A stretch of 64,000 nucleotides of DNA. It comes from Anaerolineae bacterium. Lineage in GTDB: Bacteria > Chloroflexota > Anaerolineae > Aggregatilineales > Phototrophicaceae. The notes beneath the pieces are model-generated. The model was not told the origin of the DNA, made no database searches, and saw only the letters and a list, made by a program, of their open reading frames with translations. Shown piece after piece: positions 1-7,663 of this stretch. The stretch lies in the NCBI GenBank assembly GCA_022824365.1, contig JAJEAA010000018.1, positions 186,001 through 250,000 of the forward strand, read 5' to 3'. Position 1 is the stretch's first letter; each line of letters begins with the position of its first letter. Made by a program: the position numbers and the translations under genes.

Positions 1-126
1 CTTGAGGTTGCCGCCGTAATCACAATCTTCGGCGCTAAAGCTCAGCATTTCGTCCTGGCTGGCGACGGGTACGGCGAGCATGGCAATTATGAGCAGCAGA
101 AATGACAATCGGCATAGAACTTTCAT
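1..126 (-). CDS. N-terminus of a secreted solute-binding protein (partial)
   Basis: Only the first 42 codons are in the window; the gene runs off the left edge. The start ATG at 126 has a strong GGAGGA ribosome site just upstream and a TACAAT -10-like box at 148-153. Residues 1-23 form a clear signal peptide (charged MKVLCR, a Leu/Ile-rich core, cleavage near VAS-QDE). The mature start, with FSAEDCDYGGNLK, resembles peptide-type (family 5) ABC binding proteins as I remember them from Anaerolineae, so export and substrate capture are likely. The exact family cannot be fixed from 42 residues. Confidence 0.6.
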   Translation of the reverse strand, partial: MKVLCRLSFLLLIIAMLAVPVASQDEMLSFSAEDCDYGGNLK

Positions 127-193
127 TAGGAAGTCTCCTCCATTGGTATTGTAGACAGTTCAGATTGTAGTGCAGATAGCAGCGATTCACCAC

Positions 194-234
194 AAAAGCG
201 GAGAAATCCGCGGCGGCGCTCATTTCGCAGCGCC
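194..234 (-). terminator. Tandem hairpins, last one terminator-like
   Basis: Read on the minus strand, a 6-bp hairpin (GGCGCT/AGCGCC, 215-234) is followed by a second hairpin GCGGA-TTTC-TCCGC (198-211) and then TTTTG. It lies just after the stop of the zinc-ribbon gene at 243 and before the next minus-strand promoter, where an intrinsic terminator is expected. The stems are short, so strength is uncertain. Confidence 0.5.
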
Positions 235-242
235 CTCGCAAA

Positions 243-998
243 TCAGCGGGAGATTTCTTTGGCGGGCGCTTCCAAATCGCGGTCAAGCTCTTCGTCAAGC
301 GCGCTGGGCTGTTGGTCGCTGAGGCGGGCGGCGCTGACGGCGTCGTCTTGGAGCAGGCGCTGATTCAGTTGGCTGGCAATGTAGCTGGCGTATTCTTCAA
401 CGAGATCGCCACAGACCAGCCGGCGGCCGCCATCCAGAAAATTTGCCCAGACATGATAACGCGGCGTATCGTAACCTTCGCGCTGGGAAGCGACGGTTTC
501 TTCGGCGCTGAAGGAGTCGATGCCGTCCAGAGTGACCTGCCGCGCCTGAGTCAAGGACGGGAGGGGGCGGCGGGCGACATGGATCGCTTCCGCATCGACG
601 CGGATATGCGTTTGATTATAGACGATTGTCGCCAGGGAATAGAGCGCCGCGCTTGCCATCAGCAGAAACATCAAGGGCAAAAAGACGGGGACCTCGCCTT
701 CCTGCTGAAGACCCAGCATCAGCAGCGTGAGCATGCTGAAGACGCCGCTCATGATGGCGCTGGAGCGAAAGCTCTCGCTCCTGTCCAGGCGGAAGTTGGT
801 GCGGAAAGCGAGGTGAAGCGGGTCTTCCGCCAATATACGCAGAGCTGGCGGTCGCTTGACCTTGCGGCGCTTGGCTTTTTGGCGCTGGTTATCGATGTCG
901 AAGACGCTGCCGCAAGCCTCGCACAAGGCGACCATCCGCTGGATATTGATTTGCTCCGCTTTGATCGGCTCTTGGCATTGCGGGCAATGTGGCTGCAT
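243..998 (-). CDS. Zinc-ribbon membrane protein of unknown function
   Basis: This 251-residue protein opens with a zinc ribbon (CPQC at 5-8, CEAC near 26-29), followed by a basic stretch (KAKRRKVKR) and two adjacent hydrophobic segments around residues 80-130 that look like a membrane hairpin. The C-terminal half is soluble and ends in an acidic tail. I do not recognise a named family; the layout suggests a small membrane protein with a cytosolic metal-binding head. It sits 11 bases after the stop of the metallo-hydrolase gene on the same strand, so both are probably one transcript, ended by the hairpins at 194-234. Confidence 0.75.
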   Translation of the reverse strand: MQPHCPQCQEPIKAEQINIQRMVALCEACGSVFDIDNQRQKAKRRKVKRPPALRILAEDPLHLAFRTNFRLDRSESFRSSAIMSGVFSMLTLLMLGLQQEGEVPVFLPLMFLLMASAALYSLATIVYNQTHIRVDAEAIHVARRPLPSLTQARQVTLDGIDSFSAEETVASQREGYDTPRYHVWANFLDGGRRLVCGDLVEEYASYIASQLNQRLLQDDAVSAARLSDQQPSALDEELDRDLEAPAKEISR

Positions 999-1009
999 GT
1001 AGCGGCCTG

Positions 1010-1768
1010 CTAAAACTCGAACTCATCGAAATCGCGGCAGAGGTGGATGGGACCGTCGTAGGCTTCAGCCGCCTCTTGCACGAGCGGTTCGGGGTCTTGA
1101 TTCCAGACCTGATAGTGGATCAAGCGCAATTCCTTGGCACCGGCTTCGGTCGCCGCTTCTCCCGCCATGCGCGCTGTGCTGTGGCCTGGCGGGGGACCGC
1201 CGGCTTCGTGGATGAAGATGTCGGCGTTCTTGCCAATTCTTAGCGCGTTGGGGCAGGGTTCCGTATCACAGCTGTAGGCGAGGACGTTGCCGTTGTGCTT
1301 GTTGGTAATGCGCATGCCAATGGTGGGGATAAAGTGGACCACCGGAAATGAATGAATGGCGAAGTCCTTGTTCTCGAAGAGCAGAGTATTGTCTTGCAAG
1401 CCAATGCGAGAAAAGGACACGGGGAAAAAATTCGGCCAGTATTCCCAGCCGTACATTTCCATCGTCTCTTCAACGCGGTTGATGCAATGGGGAATGCCAT
1501 AGAAGCGCATCGGGGTCTTCCGCCCCATCTGCCACATGTGCATAAGCATGTTTGGTACGCCGGCCACATGATCGGAATGAAAATGCGTCAGAATGATGTC
1601 CTGAAGCTGCCGGTCGTCGATGCCGAGGCTCTTGATCTTGTCCAAGGGATTGGAGCCGGCGTCGACGAGGACGGGCGTATCTTTTTCACCGATCAGCAGA
1701 AAATGCGTATAGTCATGTGTGGCGCTGTTAACCGCACCGGCTGTTCCCAATATTACGACGCGCGCCAT
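1010..1768 (-). CDS. RNase Z-like metallo-beta-lactamase-fold hydrolase
   Basis: A metallo-beta-lactamase-fold hydrolase of 252 residues. THFHSDH near residue 61 is the HxHxDH zinc site, CDTEP carries the bridging Asp, and HEAGG...GHSTA near the end matches the RNase Z/arylsulfatase branch, where GHSTA contributes a His ligand. The substrate cannot be told: it could be tRNA 3'-end processing or a small ester. The ORF can be extended upstream to 1840, but an extended -10 box (TGCTATACT) lies inside that extension at 1805-1810, so I chose the ATG at 1768. It leads a two-gene transcript with the zinc-ribbon gene. Confidence 0.85.
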   Translation of the reverse strand: MARVVILGTAGAVNSATHDYTHFLLIGEKDTPVLVDAGSNPLDKIKSLGIDDRQLQDIILTHFHSDHVAGVPNMLMHMWQMGRKTPMRFYGIPHCINRVEETMEMYGWEYWPNFFPVSFSRIGLQDNTLLFENKDFAIHSFPVVHFIPTIGMRITNKHNGNVLAYSCDTEPCPNALRIGKNADIFIHEAGGPPPGHSTARMAGEAATEAGAKELRLIHYQVWNQDPEPLVQEAAEAYDGPIHLCRDFDEFEF

Positions 1769-1804
1769 TTCTTCGCCTTTGACTCGCCGGACTGGCGTGG
1801 CACA

Positions 1805-1813
1805 AGTATAGCA
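1805..1813 (-). promoter_or_regulatory. Extended -10 promoter element for the metallo-hydrolase gene
   Basis: On the minus strand the sequence reads TGCTATACT, an extended -10 box (TGn plus a near-consensus hexamer), 37 bases before the ATG at 1768. No good -35 was found at normal spacing, which extended -10 promoters tolerate. Confidence 0.5.
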
Positions 1814-2029
1814 GACTCGTACACCGTCTACCTTGCTCAAATGACGATACCATAATTCAGCGGATAGGAAAACTTTGTAATGCGCAGCGATACCAGCGCG
1901 GCATGCCGTCGGACGCCGAGGAGCCTAAAGCAACGTTCAGCGCGGGGGAAGCGCTGCCTTCGGCGGGCGAGCCGTAACAATCTGTAAGGATGTTTGGCGC
2001 GGGCGCTCGCGGAGACCGCCGCGGTCTGG

Positions 2030-3091
2030 CTAAGTGTCCGCTGCCTGTTTAGCGGCCGCCTCGGCAGCAGCGACTTCCCGCTCGCGACGGCGCCGAAAGA
2101 GTATAACAGCAGAGATAAGAAAGGCGATAAAGGTGACGGTCTGCGAACTGTTGATGCCGGAAGCGCCGATTTCCGCGACTTCGACGCGCAAGAATTCGAG
2201 CAGGAAGCGCGCGAAAGAGTATTGGGCGATATAGAGCAAGAACAGATCTCCCTCGACCAAGCGCTCGCGATACTGGTGATAAATGCGCCAGAGCACATAG
2301 AAGGCGACGAGGCTCCAGAGCGCTTCATAAGCCCAAATCGGATGAAACAGGGTATCGAGCGGAAAATCAATCAGGCTTTCAAAGGGCGCGACGCGCGCGT
2401 CTCGCGGGATCTGAATGCCCCAGGGCAGGTTGGTAGGCGCGCCGTATAACTCTTGATTGACGTAATTGGCGAAGCGGCCGATGGCTTGACCGAGGGGAAT
2501 GGCGACGGCGGCGATATCCATCCAGGGACCCAAATTCATGCCTTCATCCGGGAAGGCGCTTTTAGGGCGCTGGTAGCGGAAGGGATTGACGTCTTTTCCG
2601 CGCAGGCGGGCGGCAATCATATTCACGAACCATTCCAGCAATTGATACAGCCACAGGACCGGCGTGAGAATCGTCGTGAACAAGCCGACGATGCGGTTAT
2701 GCCAGGCGCAGAGATAGAGCCAAGCGCCAAAGGCAGCGCCAATCAAGCCGCCAAAGATGCTCAAGCCACCGCTCCATATCGCTATGGCGCCGCTCTGCGC
2801 GTCGAAGAAGTTCTCGAGGAACCAGGCGGTTTCCTGGCAAACCTCGCCTTCGATGCCGCAGCCGGCGATCAGTGACACCGGCGGGAAGAGCACAAACCAC
2901 AGGCGCGCGCCGATGATGCCGGGAATGATCGCCCAGGTTAAGCCGCCCCAGATGTGATCGCTGTCGCGGCCGCTGCGGCTGGCGAGCAGCGAAGCGACAT
3001 AAGCCCCGGCGAGCAAGGCGATGACAATGATGATCCCGTAGTAGCGTATTTGCAGGTTGCCTATGACAACGTGGGCTTGTTCAAATTCCAT
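2030..3091 (-). CDS. lgt: Prolipoprotein diacylglyceryl transferase
   Basis: Lgt moves diacylglycerol from phosphatidylglycerol to the lipobox cysteine of exported prolipoproteins in the cytoplasmic membrane. The 353-residue protein has the family's transmembrane layout and the signature GRFANYVNQELYG at about 205-217, preceded by the WSGGLSIFGGL loop. About 55 extra residues (near 132-190) separate the middle helices from the signature, longer than in E. coli. The C-terminus is charged and Ala-rich. Its ATG directly follows the TAA of the phosphatidyltransferase gene (TAAATG), so the two are translationally linked. Lipoprotein anchoring fits the many secreted binding proteins in the window. 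Confidence 0.95.
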   Translation of the reverse strand: MEFEQAHVVIGNLQIRYYGIIIVIALLAGAYVASLLASRSGRDSDHIWGGLTWAIIPGIIGARLWFVLFPPVSLIAGCGIEGEVCQETAWFLENFFDAQSGAIAIWSGGLSIFGGLIGAAFGAWLYLCAWHNRIVGLFTTILTPVLWLYQLLEWFVNMIAARLRGKDVNPFRYQRPKSAFPDEGMNLGPWMDIAAVAIPLGQAIGRFANYVNQELYGAPTNLPWGIQIPRDARVAPFESLIDFPLDTLFHPIWAYEALWSLVAFYVLWRIYHQYRERLVEGDLFLLYIAQYSFARFLLEFLRVEVAEIGASGINSSQTVTFIAFLISAVILFRRRREREVAAAEAAAKQAADT

Positions 3092-3730
3092 TTAGTCACC
3101 TCTGTCTTTCAGCCTTGAATATACATGCCGGAGCCGTTGCAGCGCCGTAATGTTTGTGCCGATTGCCAGGACCAGCGTACCGATTTCCAGCGGAAGGGCG
3201 GTATTCAGCAGGCCGCTGCCGATGGTCATGACAAGTATGACAGCCACTCGCTCCAATCGCGTAAAGAATCCGACGGTTGTGCCGACGCCGACCTTGGCGT
3301 CGTCGGCGCGCGCGCGGATGTAACTCACCAAATAACTGCCGATCAAGGCGGCGAGAGCCAAAGCCAGCATGTCAAATCGCGCGTTCGCGGCAAAATAATA
3401 GCTGAAAGCGGCAAAAATTAAACCGTCAGCGTAGCGGTCCAGGGTTGAATCCAGCACCATGCCAAAAGCGCCGTCCCGTCCCATCGCTCGCGCCACCGCC
3501 CCGTCCAGGGCATCGAGAGGCAGGCTGAGCAAGAGGAGCGCGCCGCCCGCCAGGAATTCGCCATGCGCCAGGAAAGCCGCGGCCAGAGCCACCAGCAGCA
3601 AACCGGCGATGGTAATCCAATCGGGATGAATGCCCAGCCGCGCAAGTATTCTCGCGCAGCGCTCAAGCGGGACAGCCGCGAGCTTCCTCAATCGGTCGGT
3701 CAATGTTAACGGAGACGCTTCGGGCATCAT
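3092..3730 (-). CDS. CDP-alcohol phosphatidyltransferase family protein
   Basis: This 212-residue membrane enzyme carries the complete CDP-alcohol phosphotransferase signature D-x2-DG-x2-AR-x8-G-x3-D-x3-D, seen as DALDGAVAR followed by GMVLDSTLD (about residues 71-97). Family members transfer a phosphatidyl group from CDP-diacylglycerol to glycerol phosphate, inositol phosphate or similar alcohols; the acceptor cannot be read from sequence. Several hydrophobic helices follow. It is the first gene of a pair with lgt, and since Lgt consumes phosphatidylglycerol, a role in phospholipid supply is plausible. The ATG start follows an AAGG ribosome site. Confidence 0.9.
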   Translation of the reverse strand: MMPEASPLTLTDRLRKLAAVPLERCARILARLGIHPDWITIAGLLLVALAAAFLAHGEFLAGGALLLLSLPLDALDGAVARAMGRDGAFGMVLDSTLDRYADGLIFAAFSYYFAANARFDMLALALAALIGSYLVSYIRARADDAKVGVGTTVGFFTRLERVAVILVMTIGSGLLNTALPLEIGTLVLAIGTNITALQRLRHVYSRLKDRGD

Positions 3731-3736
3731 TTTGCC

Positions 3737-3765
3737 TTGTCAGCCAGGTGGGACTTTGCTAAGCT
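3737..3765 (+). promoter_or_regulatory. Promoter of tRNA-Pro
   Basis: TTGTCA at 3737-3742 and TAAGCT at 3760-3765 are separated by 17 bases, and the mature tRNA begins 14 bases after the -10 box. The -35 is near consensus and the -10 weaker. It lies in the divergent gap next to the phosphatidyltransferase start. Confidence 0.6.
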
Positions 3766-3779
3766 ACTTGGGATTTTGT

Positions 3780-3853
3780 CGGGGCGTGGCGCAGCCCGGT
3801 AGCGCGCACCGTTCGGGTCGGTGAGGTCGTGGGTTCAAATCCCGCCGCCCCGA
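3780..3853 (+). tRNA. tRNA-Pro (anticodon CGG)
   Basis: A full cloverleaf of 74 bases: acceptor stem CGGGGCG/CGCCCCG, D stem GCGC/GCGC, anticodon stem CACCG/CGGTG with loop TTCGGGT (anticodon CGG), and T stem GTGGG/CCCGC with loop TTCAAAT. The discriminator base is A. CCA is not encoded, so it must be added after transcription. It reads CCG proline codons. It has its own promoter and terminator and is monocistronic. Confidence 0.97.
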
Positions 3854-3865
3854 CTAATAGACCGC

Positions 3866-3892
3866 AACTGCCAAGTATGTCTTGGCAGTTTT
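3866..3892 (+). terminator. Intrinsic terminator after tRNA-Pro
   Basis: A perfect 10-bp stem AACTGCCAAG / CTTGGCAGTT with a 5-base loop is followed by TTCT. It sits 12 bases after the tRNA and directly at the end of the convergent MFS gene, so it may serve both strands: the minus-strand copy is also hairpin-like but lacks a long T run. Confidence 0.8.
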
Positions 3893-5140
3893 CTATTGAG
3901 TTGACAGCATCCATTTATCACCTGCATTAGCCTGCTGGCTCTGCCCTCGCCGCCACAACATTATGGCCGGCAGCAGTGAAAACAAGTACAGGAAGCCCCC
4001 CGCCCAGTTTGGCGCGGCGGGATGGAGCGCAAAGAACGAACCGGAAACGGCGGTGGAAATAATCACACCCAGGCTCATCACCGATTGATAGACCCCGAGT
4101 ATAGTCCCGCGCAACTCCGGAGGCACGGTTTTGGTGACAAGAGACTGCAACGCGGGCAGCAGCAATCCGCTGCCGATCGCGATGAAGACCATGCTTAAGG
4201 AGCCGAGCGCAGGTTCTGTCGCCGCGGCGAAAATGAACATGCCCAGCGCGCGCGAGCTGGCGCCGAATATGACAATGAGCGGGTCGCTGAATTTCTTCAA
4301 TGCCCCCGGCAGAATCACAATTTGAGTGAAGAATTGGCCGACGCCGACGAACATTAGCATCAAGCCGACGCCAAGGCTGACGGCGGCGAAACCGGACCCG
4401 GCGAAGATAACCTTTTCGGCGAAAAGCGCGAAGGTGGCGATCAAAAGGCCGAAGGCAAATCTGCCGACAAATGCTACCGTCAATACCGCCATTAGGGGCG
4501 CGTTTCTCATCAGTTGTCGCGCGCTTATGTTCGCGTTTTTGCTTTCGCGATTGCGCCTTTGGTCGCCTTCGCTCAAGGTCTCCTCGAGCGTGAGCCAGGT
4601 CAAGACAACTGTGAAGAAGGCCGCCAGCGCTGCGAATAAGAAAGGCATGCTCGGTCCCATTTGGCTGGCGAGCAAGCCGCCTAGAGCGGGACCAACGATA
4701 AAGCCCAAGCCAAAAGCCGCCATGACATAACCCAGGGCTTGGGTGCGCCGGCCTTCCGGCATGATGTCGGTGACGTAGGCTTGCGCCACAACGATGTTGC
4801 CGCCGGTGACGCCATCAAGGATACGGGCGACAAATAGAATCGCCGCGGATTGCGCCAGGCCAATCATCAGAAAGGCGATGACAGTGCCGACCTGGCTGAG
4901 CAGGAGCACCGGCAAACGGCCGCGTCGGTCTGACAGCCTGCCGATGAAGGGACCGGCGATGAACTGGGCGGCGAAGAATGCGGTGAGCAGCAAGGTGATG
5001 ACTTCCGGCGTCAAGTCAAATTCGCTCTGCGCGTAAAGCGGCAGAATCGGATTCACCATCGATGTGCCGATCATTTGCACGAATACGATTAATAGAATTG
5101 TGAGAAGACGGCGGTCAAAAGCCCAATGCCGGATTTTCAA
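3893..5140 (-). CDS. MFS drug-type exporter
   Basis: A 415-residue major facilitator with about 12 hydrophobic helices. The motif A loop between helices 2 and 3 reads GRLSDRRGRLPVLL, and the first half contains RILDGVTGG and GFIVGPALGG, typical of the DHA1 proton-antiporter families that include tetracycline and multidrug exporters. The substrate is unknown. The most upstream start is TTG at 5140 with only a weak AGG ribosome site, so the exact N-terminus is uncertain. The gene stands alone, divergent from the phosphatase and convergent with tRNA-Pro. Confidence 0.88.
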   Translation of the reverse strand: MKIRHWAFDRRLLTILLIVFVQMIGTSMVNPILPLYAQSEFDLTPEVITLLLTAFFAAQFIAGPFIGRLSDRRGRLPVLLLSQVGTVIAFLMIGLAQSAAILFVARILDGVTGGNIVVAQAYVTDIMPEGRRTQALGYVMAAFGLGFIVGPALGGLLASQMGPSMPFLFAALAAFFTVVLTWLTLEETLSEGDQRRNRESKNANISARQLMRNAPLMAVLTVAFVGRFAFGLLIATFALFAEKVIFAGSGFAAVSLGVGLMLMFVGVGQFFTQIVILPGALKKFSDPLIVIFGASSRALGMFIFAAATEPALGSLSMVFIAIGSGLLLPALQSLVTKTVPPELRGTILGVYQSVMSLGVIISTAVSGSFFALHPAAPNWAGGFLYLFSLLPAIMLWRRGQSQQANAGDKWMLSTQ

Positions 5141-5302
5141 GTCTTAGACGCCTAGAGGACAATGCCTGTCGTTATAGTCCCATGTTATGTCAGGGCGCGG
5201 CAGAAGGTAAGCGGCAATAATGGCGAAATCGAGCCTTTGTTCCCGCGCGGCGGCAATGATAGACTTCGGTTCAGTACGCGAGTAAGAAAGCCTCAGGAAC
5301 CG

Positions 5303-5920
5303 ATGGCAGCAACCACCCTTTATTTAATGCGGCATGGGCAAGTGCATAATCCCGATGACATTCTCTATGGACGCTTGCCGGGATATTATCTTAGCGACGA
5401 AGGCAAAGCGCAGGCTCGCGCCGCGGGCGCATGGTTGGCGGACAAGAATATAGCCGCGATATATTGCAGCCCGATGGAGCGCGCAGAGCAGACGGCCGGC
5501 ATCGTGTCCGAGTACGTCGGGGGGATAAAGCCAGTTAAAGACGAGCGGATCATCGAAGTGAGAACGCCATACGAAGGCGAGCCGACCGCCAAGCTGGCCG
5601 CGAAAGGTTGGGATCTGTATACCGGCAACGAGCCGCCGTATGAGTTGCCCGCGACCGTGCTGGACCGAGTCCTGAATTTCTTCGATGCGTTAATCGAGAA
5701 GCATCACGGAGAATCCGCTCTCGCCGTCGCGCACGGAGACATCTTGGTTTTCCCCTGGTTGCAGGCTCAGGGCGAAACACCGGAAGCGCTGATGAAGGAC
5801 CGTCTGCTGGACTATGCCCTGCCGGTTGCCTATCCCGCGACCGCGTCAATCATGATTTTCGAGCTTGCCGACTCGCCGCGAAGAGCGCGCCCGCGCGTTA
5901 GTTATCACCGCCCGTATTAG
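5303..5920 (+). CDS. Histidine phosphatase family protein
   Basis: A 205-residue member of the phosphoglycerate-mutase-like histidine phosphatases. The catalytic RHG stands in LYLMRHGQVHN near the N-terminus, the second conserved region is YCSPMERAEQTA, the acidic residue lies around IIEVRTPYEGE and the second His in AVAHGDILVFP. These enzymes form a phosphohistidine intermediate; the substrate (sugar phosphate, nucleotide or protein) is not evident. The frame opens at 5162, but only the ATG at 5303 has a ribosome site (AGGA) directly before it and starts right at the RHG strand, so I chose it. Confidence 0.88.
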   Translation: MAATTLYLMRHGQVHNPDDILYGRLPGYYLSDEGKAQARAAGAWLADKNIAAIYCSPMERAEQTAGIVSEYVGGIKPVKDERIIEVRTPYEGEPTAKLAAKGWDLYTGNEPPYELPATVLDRVLNFFDALIEKHHGESALAVAHGDILVFPWLQAQGETPEALMKDRLLDYALPVAYPATASIMIFELADSPRRARPRVSYHRPY

Positions 5921-6002
5921 CGCCGTCCTCGCTCGGCAGCGGCCAATCGTCTCGCCGCCCATACAAGATCACCCGCTAAACTGCTCTGCTGAGCCACATG
6001 GT

Positions 6003-7163
6003 TCAAGAAAATAAAGGCGCAAAGGGATTGACCTCGCGCCAGCGCGCCACAGCTTCCGCCAGTCTGTCGCGCTGCGGCTCGACCCCTATGCCCGCTCCAT
6101 CCGGCGTCTTAATGCAACTGCCCTGCTCCAATACAAAGGGCGGTTCTGTGATATCGGGATTGAAGTAGCGATCGGTGGCGGAGATGTCGCTGGGCAGGTT
6201 TACGGCTGGCAGCGCGGCGAAAGACAGGTTAGCGGCGCGTCCGATTCCGGTCTCGAGCATTCCGCCGATCCATAACGGAGTTTTCGTCTCGGCGCATAGT
6301 CGGTAGATCTTGAGACTTTCCGTGAATCCGCCAACTCGCGCCGGTTTGAGATTCAGGATTTTGCCAGCGCCGAGTTTCCGCGCCACCTGCCAATCGTGAG
6401 CGGAGGCGATGCTTTCGTCCAGGCAGATTGCGGTACGCAATTGCGGCTGCAATTGACTGTGTTCGTAGATGTCATCGTAGGCCAGGGGCTGCTCAATCAT
6501 GAGCAGGTCGAATTGGTCGAGTTGTTTGAGGCGCCCGGCGTCATCCAAGGTGTAGGCGCTGTTGGCATCCAGCATGAGCATGATATCAGGAAATTGCTGA
6601 CGGATGGCGCGGGCGACATCCACATCCCAACCCGGCTCTATCTTGAGTTTTATGCGTCGATAGCCTTCGTCAAGCCGCTTCTTGACCAGCGCGATCTGCG
6701 ACTCCAGCGAGGCCTGAATGCCAATGCTCACACCGACTGAAACTGAGTCGCGCGGCTCATTGCCCGGGGGCAGGTGCGCAGCGAAATAATCAGCCAAGGG
6801 CAGCTCGTTCGTCTTAGCCATGAGGTCCCAAACGGCAGCTTCCACACCAGCGCGGGCATGATGGTTGCCGCGTACAGACCTAAAGAGAGCGGGCAGCGCC
6901 GTTGGCGAAGCGATGGTTTGACCCTGCAACCTCGGCGCAAGGAAGTCGCGAGCGATATGCAAAGCGGTGAGGACCGTTTCGGCGCCATAAGAAGGTTTGG
7001 TCTTCACCGGGATTTCTCCCCAGCCAGTAAGCCCGGCCTCGCTCACCGCCTCTACAATAATAGCGGTCTTGTATGGCTCAGCGCCGAAGCTAGTCTTCAG
7101 CAATTCCACGAGCGGCAAAGCCAGCGCGCGCAGCTTGACATCTTGAATCTTAACTGGTTTCAA
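6003..7163 (-). CDS. o-Succinylbenzoate synthase / N-succinylamino acid racemase-like enolase-superfamily enzyme
   Basis: An enolase-superfamily enzyme of 386 residues close to the MenC/NSAR branch. Visible active-site elements are KLK (K172, K174), metal ligands D199 (LDAN), E224 (IEQP) and D249 (LDE), and the second base K273 (NLKPARVGG). The family either dehydrates SHCHC to o-succinylbenzoate in menaquinone synthesis or racemises N-succinylamino acids; some members do both. No other men gene is nearby, so racemase or dipeptide-epimerase-like activity is equally possible. A TTG at 7163 preceded by AAGGAGA at ideal distance is the likely start; an ATG at 7196 would place that ribosome site inside the gene. 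Confidence 0.85.
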   Translation of the reverse strand: MKPVKIQDVKLRALALPLVELLKTSFGAEPYKTAIIVEAVSEAGLTGWGEIPVKTKPSYGAETVLTALHIARDFLAPRLQGQTIASPTALPALFRSVRGNHHARAGVEAAVWDLMAKTNELPLADYFAAHLPPGNEPRDSVSVGVSIGIQASLESQIALVKKRLDEGYRRIKLKIEPGWDVDVARAIRQQFPDIMLMLDANSAYTLDDAGRLKQLDQFDLLMIEQPLAYDDIYEHSQLQPQLRTAICLDESIASAHDWQVARKLGAGKILNLKPARVGGFTESLKIYRLCAETKTPLWIGGMLETGIGRAANLSFAALPAVNLPSDISATDRYFNPDITEPPFVLEQGSCIKTPDGAGIGVEPQRDRLAEAVARWREVNPFAPLFS

Positions 7164-7327
7164 TGTGGCGTCTCCTTGAGTTGAGTCCGACCGCAATTGT
7201 AGTGACTGCTGAGCAAGAAATCCAAGAGGCGAATGCCTAGCGACTCACAGCGCGAACGACCGGCGAATCTTCGTATATTTTGTATAAGTTTTTTGCTATC
7301 TGCCCTGTGCAGAATGTCCGAATCGCG

Positions 7328-7333
7328 TATAAT
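7328..7333 (+). promoter_or_regulatory. -10 box for the 52-residue small gene
   Basis: A perfect TATAAT at 7328-7333 lies 35 bases before the small gene's ATG. The best -35 candidate (TGTGCA at 7306-7311, 16-base spacer) is weak. Confidence 0.5.
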
Positions 7334-7368
7334 TGTGAGGTTGCTGTTCAGCAAAGGAGAGAAACAAA

Positions 7369-7527
7369 ATGCAAGACTTGGTATTTCTGGCGTCCCAGTT
7401 GCACCGTCAACGGTCGCAGGCGCTGATGGAGGAGGCGCGGATTGAGCGCTTTCTAGCCGAGAAGAAGAACCGTGAAGCCACCGCCTGGCAGCAGCGGCGG
7501 CATCAACGCCAGCGCAACCACAGCTGA
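7369..7527 (+). CDS. Small basic protein of unknown function (52 residues)
   Basis: The ATG at 7369 follows a strong AAAGGAGA ribosome site, and the frame ends in TGA at 7525-7527. The protein starts MQDLVFLASQLHRQRSQALM and is rich in Arg, Gln and Glu; it looks mainly helical, with no cysteine, signal peptide or membrane segment. The C-terminal third (QQRRHQRQRNHS) is strongly basic and could bind nucleic acid, which is only a guess. A perfect -10 box lies upstream and an 11-bp terminator follows, so it is an independent transcription unit. I do not recognise the family. Confidence 0.65.
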   Translation: MQDLVFLASQLHRQRSQALMEEARIERFLAEKKNREATAWQQRRHQRQRNHS

Positions 7528-7547
7528 GTCCGACGTCTATCAATTGA

Positions 7548-7574
7548 AAAAGCCTCGCAAGCGCGGGGCTTTTC
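7548..7574 (+). terminator. Intrinsic terminator of the small gene
   Basis: AAAAGCCTCGC (7548-7558) pairs with GCGGGGCTTTT (7563-7573) with one T-G wobble and a 4-base loop, ending in a T run. It lies 20 bases after the small gene's stop. The A-rich 5' arm gives the minus-strand copy a T tail as well. Confidence 0.85.
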
Positions 7575-7601
7575 TGCTTTCAGGAGGTCTCTCAGCCCTG
7601 A

Positions 7602-7630
7602 TTGCTGAACGCGGGACTTGAGCCTATAAT
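7602..7630 (+). promoter_or_regulatory. Promoter of the secreted propeller-like protein gene
   Basis: TATAAT at 7625-7630 is perfect, with TTGCTG at 7602-7607 and a 17-base spacer. It lies directly after the preceding terminator and 33 bases before the next start codon. Confidence 0.65.
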
Positions 7631-7663
7631 CGAAGCTAAACAAGAATTGTCGCCAATTTGCAG

